This document shows positions 7,892-14,660 of a stretch of DNA of 29,335 bases, piece after piece. Below the pieces are notes generated by a model. That model was not told the origin of the DNA. It searched no databases and saw nothing but the letters and a program-made list of their open reading frames with translations. Each line of letters begins with the position of its first letter. Position 1 is the first letter of the stretch. Both the position numbers and the translations under genes were made by a program. Source of the DNA: a virus; the IMG/VR virus record IMGVR_UViG_3300045999_005852, positions 1 through 29,335 of that record; one strand, written 5' to 3'.

Positions 7892-8587
7892 TTAGTCTCT
7901 ATAGTCTGAGTATAGTTTGAGGATAGGTTCTACAATCTCATGTCTGTGATTTGTTTTTAAAGTAAAGATTTTTACTCCTTTAATGTTTTCTTCCATACGA
8001 GTAAAGAATCCAATACCACTGTCTTTTCTATTTTTTAAGTCAGTTTGAGTAATATCTCCACAGAAAATCATTTTACCACCTTTACCTAAACGACCTAAAA
8101 TCATTTCTGTCTGTCCATGAGTAATATTTTGACATTCATCTACAATTACTACAGCGTCAGGAAATGTTCTACCTCTCATAAATGCGAATGGTACAATCTC
8201 AATTTGATTATCTTGGATCATTTTGTCTATCTTTACTTTATCATATAACATGTAAAGATTAGCATAGATAGGAGCCAACCATGGATCCATTTTTTCTTTT
8301 AAGTCACCAGGTAAGAAACCTATTTCTTCTTTAGCGACTGTAGGTCTAGTAATGATAATTCTTTCAGCATCTTTTTTAAATACTAAATCTAAAGCAACCT
8401 GGCATGCTACTAGTGTTTTACCACTACCAGCCATACCCCTTAATAGTGTGACAGGGCTGTCTAAGATAACTTGTTTTGCTAACTTTTGTTCTTCATTTAA
8501 TGTGAGTTTAAATGTGATTGGATTTTTAGGCTTACGTTTTTCTTTAAAAATCTGTTTAGCCTCTTCACTTCGGTTAAAGTCAGTCAT
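7892..8587 (-). CDS. phoH: PhoH-like P-loop ATPase
   Basis: A 231-residue PhoH-family ATPase, common in marine and other environmental T4-like phages; the biological role in infection is not settled, with RNA or nucleotide stress functions proposed for the family. Visible motifs: Walker A GMAGSGKT (residues 51-58), a conserved RPTVAKEEIGFLPGD segment (81-95), Walker B VVIVDECQN (146-154), and GDITQTDL (178-185). Length matches the short PhoH form that lacks N-terminal extensions. It comes after the capsid gene's terminator and opens a unit continuing into virion proteins. No SD is seen; a one-base variant of the TATAAATAT motif lies upstream. Confidence 0.95.
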   Translation of the reverse strand: MTDFNRSEEAKQIFKEKRKPKNPITFKLTLNEEQKLAKQVILDSPVTLLRGMAGSGKTLVACQVALDLVFKKDAERIIITRPTVAKEEIGFLPGDLKEKMDPWLAPIYANLYMLYDKVKIDKMIQDNQIEIVPFAFMRGRTFPDAVVIVDECQNITHGQTEMILGRLGKGGKMIFCGDITQTDLKNRKDSGIGFFTRMEENIKGVKIFTLKTNHRHEIVEPILKLYSDYRD

Positions 8588-8601
8588 ATTTTTGTTTATT
8601 G

Positions 8602-8609
8602 ATAAATAT
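8602..8609 (-). promoter_or_regulatory. ATAAATAT motif (variant, first base changed) before phoH
   Basis: Variant of the recurring motif, with G in place of its first T, about 14 bp before the PhoH ATG and just after the capsid terminator. A promoter is expected here because the upstream unit is terminated. Confidence 0.35.
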
Positions 8610-8619
8610 TAAAACAGAA

Positions 8620-8646
8620 CAAAAAAGCCCTGCTTTTGCAGGGCTT
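8620..8646 (-). terminator. Strong terminator after major capsid gene
   Basis: Perfect 9-bp stem AAGCCCTGC (8625-8633) / GCAGGGCTT (8638-8646) with a 4-base loop. On the minus strand the stem runs straight into a T-run (TTTTTTG). It lies 23 bp after the capsid stop codon. Confidence 0.92.
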
Positions 8647-8669
8647 AATTGTTAGATATTAGGTTTAGT

Positions 8670-10340
8670 TTAGAGGGTATTCAAACCGCTAACTAATACT
8701 TTACCATAGAATTCAGGACGTAACATCTTCTTAGCATAGCGAGTCAACAGACCTTTACGTGGAGTGAAGGTGTTTGGATCGTAGATAAGAGGTGTCATGA
8801 TCAATGGAATGTAAGGAGCAAATACAGCACCTGCTTCCAAGAATTGCTTACCGCGGAAACCTAATAAGATAGTATTTTCAGTCATGTAAGGATTCTTATA
8901 AACAGTGTAACGGCTGTTGAATTGACCTGCTTTTTGTACACCAAATGCATATTCCATATCAGCAGCATCACCATTGCTGTTAGCAGCGAATCCAGGGATA
9001 GACTCGATGATTGTAGCTACAGTTGGAGAAACTACCATGAAGTTAGCACCACCACGAAGGGTTAATTGGTGAATACGATTGCTGATCTTTTGAAGTTTAG
9101 TACCAAGAGTTTGGAACCATCCACCTTGAGTGTTATAGAAACCACCACCAGCTACAGTTGCAGCATCAAAAGCGGTTTTTGTAGCGTTAATAAAGTTATT
9201 ATTAACAGCACTCCAGTACTCAACGTTAGTTGTTGGAACATCTGCGATCAACATATCAAGGATTTCGAGGTCGATTTCCAATGAGATGTACTCACTCATG
9301 ATGTTAGTCAATTCAGCTTCAGCATCCAAGTTTTGGTAAGCATTCAAGTCTTGAGCAAATTCAGGAGTCCATACAGCCTTCAACTTTTTAGTCTTAGCGG
9401 TGATGGCTTGAGATTGCATAGAAATGTTAATTTCTGGGATAGAAATTGTGCTATTGCTTTGAGCGTTAGGTGTAGAGTAAGTAGGTAAAGTTGTATTTGT
9501 TGGATCTTCAAAATCACCACGAGCATTATCAGCTGTTTTCTTGTTGTAGAATACAATCACAGATGAACCTTGAATAGGAGCAACTGAAGCAGATACAACA
9601 AAGATTACATTAGTACCATCAAATGTAGTGAATGCTGGTAAGTTATCAGCAACACTTAAAGTAGCGGCAGATTGTGAAACAATGAAACCACGTACTGCGT
9701 CTGGGTCATAACCTGAAAGGCTAGATACAGGTACAGATATTGTTTTGTAACCATTAGCTGCTGCTGATGCTGAAAAATCTGAATCAAAGTTAAGGGTTTT
9801 CCAAGTAGCTGATCCAGTTGTTGCTACAGCTGAAGCTGAGAATTGGTTAGTAGAGTAAGTAAAACGACCAGCGCCATATAAACCACCAGCAGTAGCTGTA
9901 GTTGAGAATGGTGTGTTTGGATCACTAGCATTACGAGTACCATACATAGAACCACCTGAAGTGAATGGATTCTTAGTAGTACCATATTGGAAATCTAAGA
10001 AGAATACCAGACCTGAAGGTAAGTTCATTGGTTGAACGCTAACGAATTCTTTTGCTGCGATCTGACCAAATACCTTACGTACTAAAGGAAGTGCAATACC
10101 AGCCCAGTTTTCACCATTTGTACCAGAGCTAAAAGAAGACTGAGTACCGGTCTGAGATGCTTCTACTACTAATTGCTTTGCTTGGTTTTCCAACATCAAA
10201 GCCATGTTGTTCTTGTTGACGTCTTCACCAAGACCTTCCAAAAGGCCGGTTTTTTCCCACTTGTTTGCTAATTTAGCAGCATCACCTTGAAGTGATCTCC
10301 ATGGGTTGGCAGACTCAACTAATTGTTGAATTGTTTCCAT
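8670..10340 (-). CDS. Major capsid protein (T4 gp23-like)
   Basis: A 556-residue HK97-fold capsid protein of the T4 gp23 type. Recognisable blocks include an N-terminal KWEKTGLLEGLGE (compare NKWKPLLEGEGLPE in gp23) and VSVQPMNLPSGLVFFLDFQYG at about 103-123 (compare VQPMNSPTGQVFALRAVYG). The N-terminal 60 residues are the probable delta peptide: QLVVE|AS at residues 56-62 sits where gp23 is cut after residue 65 (FLTE|A). A Ser/Ala/Thr-rich segment (about 140-290) likely forms the insertion and surface domain. It is preceded by the scaffold gene with a 38-bp gap and followed by a strong terminator, forming a two-gene unit. Codon use appears less AT-biased than its neighbours, as expected for a highly expressed gene. 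Confidence 0.95.
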   Translation of the reverse strand: METIQQLVESANPWRSLQGDAAKLANKWEKTGLLEGLGEDVNKNNMALMLENQAKQLVVEASQTGTQSSFSSGTNGENWAGIALPLVRKVFGQIAAKEFVSVQPMNLPSGLVFFLDFQYGTTKNPFTSGGSMYGTRNASDPNTPFSTTATAGGLYGAGRFTYSTNQFSASAVATTGSATWKTLNFDSDFSASAAANGYKTISVPVSSLSGYDPDAVRGFIVSQSAATLSVADNLPAFTTFDGTNVIFVVSASVAPIQGSSVIVFYNKKTADNARGDFEDPTNTTLPTYSTPNAQSNSTISIPEINISMQSQAITAKTKKLKAVWTPEFAQDLNAYQNLDAEAELTNIMSEYISLEIDLEILDMLIADVPTTNVEYWSAVNNNFINATKTAFDAATVAGGGFYNTQGGWFQTLGTKLQKISNRIHQLTLRGGANFMVVSPTVATIIESIPGFAANSNGDAADMEYAFGVQKAGQFNSRYTVYKNPYMTENTILLGFRGKQFLEAGAVFAPYIPLIMTPLIYDPNTFTPRKGLLTRYAKKMLRPEFYGKVLVSGLNTL

Positions 10341-10378
10341 AATTTTAAAAAAATTGATTTAATTGTTAATGTTAATTT

Positions 10379-11665
10379 TTACTTTTTGAGGCCAGCAAGT
10401 CTTTGCATACGTGCAAAAGCTTCATTAGCTTCAATAATTGGTTGTTTAGGGGTAGCAGTTCCGATTGTTTTAGAAGCTGATCCTAATGATTCTTTAATTT
10501 GATTCTTTTTAGCTGTAGTAGCTTTAAAAGATTCAGTTAAAGTTTCGAATACGAGCTTAACTTCTTTAACAGTTTCTGCTTTGTCAAACGTGTTTAAAAC
10601 CTTGATTTTTTCTGATTCGGTAAGATTCTTAGCTTTGAAGATTTTGTTGGTGTAAAGAAGCTTAGCGTTTAATAGATTAACTTCATTGAGTTCATTACGA
10701 AGCTCAGCTATAGCTGCATATGCTTCTTCAAGTTCAGTAGAGTCAATTTCACCAAGAGCAATATTACCACTTGATACTCCACTACCTATAGCCGCTAATC
10801 CTTTTAAATTTGGATCAACATTATATTTAGTGTAAGCATATGTTAGACTTTTAACTAAATCAGCTGCGTCATCTTGTAAATTGAATTCTTTTGCTCTTGA
10901 TCTGAATTTTAAAATTAATTCAGTCATTTTCTTTTGAATTTCAACTTCTTTTTCTTTGTCTTTAGCTGTTTTAGCTTGTTCTAATTCATCCATCAGTTTT
11001 ACTACTTCAGGCTGGCTAAAAAATGTTTCTTGGGCTTTAACATATCTTTTATCTTTAAATACCCCAGCTACTTTATCAGCTATTTTTTTAGCTATTCCAA
11101 ATACTCCTTCTTTCATAGGTGTTTCTTCTTCTTCCATAGAATTCATTTCAGCAAGGAGTTCTTCAAGATTGATTTCTTCATCAATATCTTCAACTTCTTC
11201 ATCATCCATGTCTTCCATGTCTTCCATTTCTTCTTCTTCACCTTCTTCTTCGCCTTCACCAGGCATAAGCTTACCAGATGCGATCATGTCATCAATGACT
11301 TGCATAACGAGTTCTTCAATTTCTTCGTCAGACATTTCTTCAAGCATTAGATCTTCATCTAATGACTCTTCAGTCATACCTTCCTCTTCCATTGGTTTCT
11401 CGTTACCTTCTTCCATTGATAACTCGGCAAGAATTTCTTCAAGATTAAAATCTTCTTCTAATCCTTCTTCTTCCATGCCGTACATTTCATTCACACTCTC
11501 TTCAGTCACTTCTTCCTCTAATTCAAGCTCATTTAACTTTTCAGCAAACATAGCAGTGAGTTGGGGAGTAAATGCTTCTTCGAGAGCTACTTTTGCGCTT
11601 GCGATTGCTGTTTCTCTAATGGTTTTAGCATCAGCAATGCATTCTTTTAGCATTTCTCTGTTCAT
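10379..11665 (-). CDS. Prohead scaffold/core protein (T4 gp22-like) with C-terminal tag
   Basis: A 428-residue acidic, helical protein immediately before the capsid gene, the position of T4 gp22, the main core protein on which the head is built. I choose the ATG at 11663-11665, with GAGG a few bases upstream; the frame is open a little further to a TTG at 11674, which is less likely. Residues about 35-180 are extremely Glu/Asp/Met-rich; about 205-270 and 310-400 are charged coiled-coil-like helices. The C-terminus is distinctive: IIE (410-412), A, then NEAFARMQRLAGLKK (414-428). This matches the MQKLAG leader at the N-terminus of other proteins in the window, and the preceding IIE|A fits a gp21-type cleavage site. 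The family assignment rests on position, composition and this pattern rather than on strong sequence identity. Confidence 0.8.
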   Translation of the reverse strand: MNREMLKECIADAKTIRETAIASAKVALEEAFTPQLTAMFAEKLNELELEEEVTEESVNEMYGMEEEGLEEDFNLEEILAELSMEEGNEKPMEEEGMTEESLDEDLMLEEMSDEEIEELVMQVIDDMIASGKLMPGEGEEEGEEEEMEDMEDMDDEEVEDIDEEINLEELLAEMNSMEEEETPMKEGVFGIAKKIADKVAGVFKDKRYVKAQETFFSQPEVVKLMDELEQAKTAKDKEKEVEIQKKMTELILKFRSRAKEFNLQDDAADLVKSLTYAYTKYNVDPNLKGLAAIGSGVSSGNIALGEIDSTELEEAYAAIAELRNELNEVNLLNAKLLYTNKIFKAKNLTESEKIKVLNTFDKAETVKEVKLVFETLTESFKATTAKKNQIKESLGSASKTIGTATPKQPIIEANEAFARMQRLAGLKK

Positions 11666-11692
11666 TGTCCTCAAATAAATTTGTTTTGGAAA

Positions 11693-11712
11693 TACGTTTA
11701 ATAGAAAACGTA
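11693..11712 (-). promoter_or_regulatory. Hairpin in scaffold leader
   Basis: Perfect 7-bp inverted repeat TACGTTT (11693-11699) / AAACGTA (11706-11712) with a 6-base loop, 27 bp before the scaffold ATG. If transcribed it would form a small stem-loop in the mRNA leader. No T-run follows, so it is not a terminator; it could stabilise the messenger or bind a regulator. Confidence 0.35.
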
Positions 11713-11731
11713 ATAGATTGTTAACTAATTA

Positions 11732-11758
11732 ATGCTACATAAGGGGAAAGGGTAGCAT
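11732..11758 (-). promoter_or_regulatory. Second inverted repeat in the scaffold upstream gap
   Basis: ATGCTAC (11732-11738) pairs with GTAGCAT (11752-11758) around a 13-base purine-rich spacer (plus strand). It lies in the 197-bp gap between protease and scaffold, which also holds a terminator, the AT-rich run ATATACATATATATGG and the hairpin at 11693. This is the longest non-coding gap in the window and probably contains the promoter for scaffold and capsid. Confidence 0.3.
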
Positions 11759-11803
11759 ATTTGCATATACATATATATGGATCTATTAAAAGTTACATTT
11801 TAG

Positions 11804-11834
11804 TAAAAAGAAATGCCTCACTTTTGTGAGGCAT
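11804..11834 (-). terminator. Terminator after prohead protease
   Basis: Perfect 9-bp stem ATGCCTCAC (11813-11821) / GTGAGGCAT (11826-11834) with a TTTT loop. On the minus strand it is followed by TTCTTTTTAC. It lies 29 bp past the protease stop and closes the long unit that begins near 19627. Confidence 0.88.
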
Positions 11835-11862
11835 CAGTCTTAAAATGCTATTTTAAGAGGGG

Positions 11863-12474
11863 TTAAAATATTGGGCATGTTCCATTAGCACAAAGTATGT
11901 CTGTGATAATAGAATTAACTTTATTATATTGATTATATTGTTGAGGTGTTTTAGATTCATTCATCATGCCTTTTTCTTTCATATATGAACCTGGGTTTGA
12001 TGGGGTTGATACAAAGTCCCAACATAGTAATTCAAAGTCATCTTGTACTTCCATCAACTCACCCATTTGTTTTAATGAGCCCATACCACGTGATGATACA
12101 CCTACTGGAATGTTATTTTGGAATAAAGCAGATAATATATTACCTGAAGGTGTAGGTAGGATTTCTATTGCTCCCATTATATTATCTCCATCCCACCATA
12201 TTTTTTTAATGTTATGAGAGACATTTTTTAGGTTAATAATAGAAGAATCAGGGTGATCTAGTTCACCTAATGCTCTATTAGCATTAACACTTTCCATATA
12301 CTTATCAATTTCTCTTTCCCATAAGTCTCTTGAGTAATAACGACCATTACCGTTTTTTACTTCAACAGTAGCTAATATTCCTTGAACTAATATATTACCA
12401 TTACTACCTTTACCTTCAACTAATTTGACAGGTTTAGCAGAGAATGTTTGAGTCTCAATAAGTATCTGTTTCAT
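11863..12474 (-). CDS. Prohead maturation protease (T4 gp21-like)
   Basis: A 203-residue serine protease of the T4 gp21 / herpesvirus-assemblin-like fold that matures the prohead by cutting after (I/L)-x-E. Expected signatures are present: NGRYYSRDLW (43-52), ALGELDHPD (68-76) with catalytic His74, GVSSRGMGS (125-133) with the catalytic Ser at 127/128, and WDFVSTPSNPGSYM (152-165). The extreme N-terminus has ILIE|T and KLVE|G (residues 4-8 and 17-21), possible self-cleavage sites; T4 gp21 also processes itself. The gene follows three core or assembly genes, as gp21 follows gp67/gp68 in T4. Its likely substrates here are the capsid protein, the scaffold and the MQKLAG-tagged proteins. Confidence 0.93.
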   Translation of the reverse strand: MKQILIETQTFSAKPVKLVEGKGSNGNILVQGILATVEVKNGNGRYYSRDLWEREIDKYMESVNANRALGELDHPDSSIINLKNVSHNIKKIWWDGDNIMGAIEILPTPSGNILSALFQNNIPVGVSSRGMGSLKQMGELMEVQDDFELLCWDFVSTPSNPGSYMKEKGMMNESKTPQQYNQYNKVNSIITDILCANGTCPIF

Positions 12475-12476
12475 GA

Positions 12477-13268
12477 TTATCCTTCATATTTGCTTTTTAA
12501 AGCATTTTCTACTTCATTTTTATACTTACCTTTATATGTTTTTAAAAAATCATCTACACTATCATATTTATTTTCATCATATGCTTCATCAGCAGCATCT
12601 AAAGCAGCTTTAAGTTCAGGTTGTTTAACTTCATCTAATACTTCTTTAACTAATAAGTAGATTTGAGAACGCAATACTGATTCTTTTAAATCACCATAAC
12701 CTGAAGATTTATGTGGGCCTGTGATAGGTTTTGATTCACCCAATCCAGGTGCTTCAGTTGTGTAACCTACACCTTTAATACCAAATTGACCATCTTTAAC
12801 ATAGTGACTAAGATCTTTAGCTAAGTTTTTAGCTACAATTGCTCTTAATTCTTCTACTGTTTTACCTTCATTTTTAGGATCTTGCATTTCAGTATAGAAT
12901 CCTTTTAAGAATTCTTCACCAAATACATTATCATAGTTTTTAGCATCTTTATAGTCATAACCACGTGTTGCCATGTCAGTTACTTCTTTAGTGGTTTCTT
13001 TTTCTTCAGCTTTAGCTTCTTTTTCTTCTTTAAGATTAGTCATATTCTCATTAAAGATAGAATGCCAATCTTGTTTTTTACCGGTAGTAACTAAACCACC
13101 TATACCTTCAGATAAGATACTTTTATTTTTTAATACAGTAATAGTATCATTATATGATAATACTGGAGTGACAAGGTCTGGGAAGTTGTAGCGAGCAAGT
13201 TTCATAAAATATGCTTTATTGCCTTTGCCTTCTTTAATAAGGTTATATTGTGTTTGAAGTGTTTTCAT
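12477..13268 (-). CDS. Prohead core/assembly protein, gp67/gp68 position
   Basis: A 263-residue soluble protein located between portal and protease, the position of small prohead core proteins in T4. It begins MKTLQTQYNLIKEGKGNKAY, with a KLARYNFPDLV segment and then VLKNKSILSEGIG, a pattern I associate with conserved head-module proteins of environmental T4-like phages. The middle (about 85-110) is highly charged (KEEKEAKAEEKETTKEV). The C-terminal half is helical and acidic (LKAALDAADEAYDENKYDSV). ILSE|G (residues 51-55) fits a gp21-type cleavage site. It is tightly packed: 2 bp to the protease gene and 2 bp to the gene upstream. The role in the core is inferred from position. Confidence 0.6.
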   Translation of the reverse strand: MKTLQTQYNLIKEGKGNKAYFMKLARYNFPDLVTPVLSYNDTITVLKNKSILSEGIGGLVTTGKKQDWHSIFNENMTNLKEEKEAKAEEKETTKEVTDMATRGYDYKDAKNYDNVFGEEFLKGFYTEMQDPKNEGKTVEELRAIVAKNLAKDLSHYVKDGQFGIKGVGYTTEAPGLGESKPITGPHKSSGYGDLKESVLRSQIYLLVKEVLDEVKQPELKAALDAADEAYDENKYDSVDDFLKTYKGKYKNEVENALKSKYEG

Positions 13269-13270
13269 GT

Positions 13271-13771
13271 TTATGTAAATAATTTTATTGCTCTATCAAG
13301 TATTGAAATAGCTAAATCAGTACCATATACTGATTTTTTTTCTGGTGTTTCTCTATAGCTATTTATTGTTTCTTTTTTAGCTTCTTGGATTAGTTTAATA
13401 AGTTCTTTTAGTTTATCTGCTATTAGATCAAAATCTCCTAATCGTCCTGCTATATATTGTTTTGTTTCTTCATCAACTCCTAAACTATTAACAAAACCTT
13501 CAATATCAAATTTAGGTTCTTCTTCTTCCCATAACTGTTTCACTTCAATACCTTTAGCAGCTTTATTTAAAGCTTTTTGGTTTACAGGTTTAAAACCAAG
13601 TTTATAATAGTAATTATTAGCAGTACCTTTAGCTTTTTTATTTGGATTAAAAGCATAAGGTGTAGCGTAGTTTTCACCAGCACCAGCAGTAAAAGAAGCA
13701 CCAGTACCAGTGGCGCTCATTTCTTTTAGTCGGTTCTGGATGAGGTTTTTTATTTTTTCTTTCTTATCCAT
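13271..13771 (-). CDS. Small head-module protein, gp67/gp68 position
   Basis: A 166-residue protein starting MDKKEKIKNLIQNRLKEMSA with a short amphipathic helix, then a Gly/Ala/Thr-rich segment (TGTGASFTAGAGENYATPYA) and a basic stretch (NPNKKAKGTANNYYYKLGF). The C-terminal half is helical and charged. Its start lies within the end of the upstream gene (8-bp overlap), indicating coupling. It sits between portal and protease with two other genes of unknown family; T4 has gp67 and gp68, small core proteins, in the same interval but these are shorter. I recognise the ASF-T-x-G-x-G-E-x-YATP pattern from environmental phages but not a characterised function. Confidence 0.55.
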   Translation of the reverse strand: MDKKEKIKNLIQNRLKEMSATGTGASFTAGAGENYATPYAFNPNKKAKGTANNYYYKLGFKPVNQKALNKAAKGIEVKQLWEEEEPKFDIEGFVNSLGVDEETKQYIAGRLGDFDLIADKLKELIKLIQEAKKETINSYRETPEKKSVYGTDLAISILDRAIKLFT

Positions 13772-14621
13772 TTACTGATTCTAACTCTTCAACTAATTGA
13801 TAATGTTGAAGAAGGTTAATTAAATGATCATCGTTAACTTTATCTGTTTTACCTAAGTTAGGTAAAATATTCACAACCTCATTTACTTTTATCTGGATAG
13901 CTTTATTGGTAACTTGTTTGTTTAGAGTCAATAAAGTATTTTTTATTTCAGTTATTTTAGTATTGTAGAATTCTCTTAATTTGGGGGTATTATCAACACT
14001 GTTGATGAATTCTTTTAATGTAGCTTTTTGATTTGAGTTCAAATCAGCATACTTATCATTAAATTTTTCTAATAATACTCTATATGCTAGTACTCGAATA
14101 TCTTTGTCTTGTTGTCTGAATTCTTCTAAGATGTTTTCTTTAACTTCTTTCTTATCAATAGGAGACTTAACAAGATATTCTAATAAAACAGTTTTATTTT
14201 CTATAATCTGGTTAGGGTTAGACAGATTCTCACTGTTGTAGACTTCTAAAAGTGTAAACAAAGCAGCTTGTGCCTTATAGTTTGGTAACTTGGTTTTAAA
14301 GAATTCTTCTAAGTCATAGTGATTTTTGATTTCTTTAATCAAGTTATACTTTTGTCTTTTTAAAATAGAACGATTTAATTGCTTAGAACTTTCTATAAGA
14401 GTACTAATAACCATATCAGCTTTAGCCTCGCTAGTGTTAGTATGCTTAAAAAAGCTCTCGTATAATTTATACTCTTTTCCTAGTTCTGTTTTAGTAAAAT
14501 ACTTTTTAAGAATATTGATCGCTTGTGATTCAACTCCTGATAGTGTATCAGCTGTAATTTGTCTTACTAACAATTCAAAAAGGATACCGGTATTTTTATA
14601 CTTTGAATGTTTTATAATCAT
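13764..14621 (-). CDS. Conserved head-module protein of unknown function
   Basis: A 285-residue all-helical soluble protein beginning MIIKHSKYKNTGILFELLVR, followed by QITADTLSG; this start is a pattern I associate with T4-like environmental phages. It is rich in Lys, Leu, Asn and Glu with no Cys, no membrane segment and no catalytic motif that I can see. It sits immediately downstream of the portal gene (39-bp gap with a TATAAATAT motif) and overlaps the next gene by 8 bp. A role in head assembly is likely from position: portal-core attachment or a structural core component. The T4 counterpart is not clear. Confidence 0.55.
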   Translation of the reverse strand: MIIKHSKYKNTGILFELLVRQITADTLSGVESQAINILKKYFTKTELGKEYKLYESFFKHTNTSEAKADMVISTLIESSKQLNRSILKRQKYNLIKEIKNHYDLEEFFKTKLPNYKAQAALFTLLEVYNSENLSNPNQIIENKTVLLEYLVKSPIDKKEVKENILEEFRQQDKDIRVLAYRVLLEKFNDKYADLNSNQKATLKEFINSVDNTPKLREFYNTKITEIKNTLLTLNKQVTNKAIQIKVNEVVNILPNLGKTDKVNDDHLINLLQHYQLVEELESVNG

Positions 14622-14640
14622 TCTTGGGTAATATTTTAAT

Positions 14641-14649
14641 TATAAATAT
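14641..14649 (-). promoter_or_regulatory. TATAAATAT motif downstream of portal
   Basis: Exact copy, 20 bp before the ATG at 14621, between portal and the next head-module gene. It suggests a second transcript start inside the head unit. Confidence 0.4.
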
Positions 14650-14660
14650 ATATAGAGATA

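Noticed and set aside
11666-11674. TTG start for the scaffold three codons upstream
   Set aside because: An ATG at 11665 has GAGG just before it, and that GAGG overlaps the proposed TTG codons.
10956-11678. Plus-strand Ser-rich frame
   Set aside because: Antisense of the Glu-rich scaffold (GAA/GAG codons read as TTC/CTC/TCT); no start context or neighbours.
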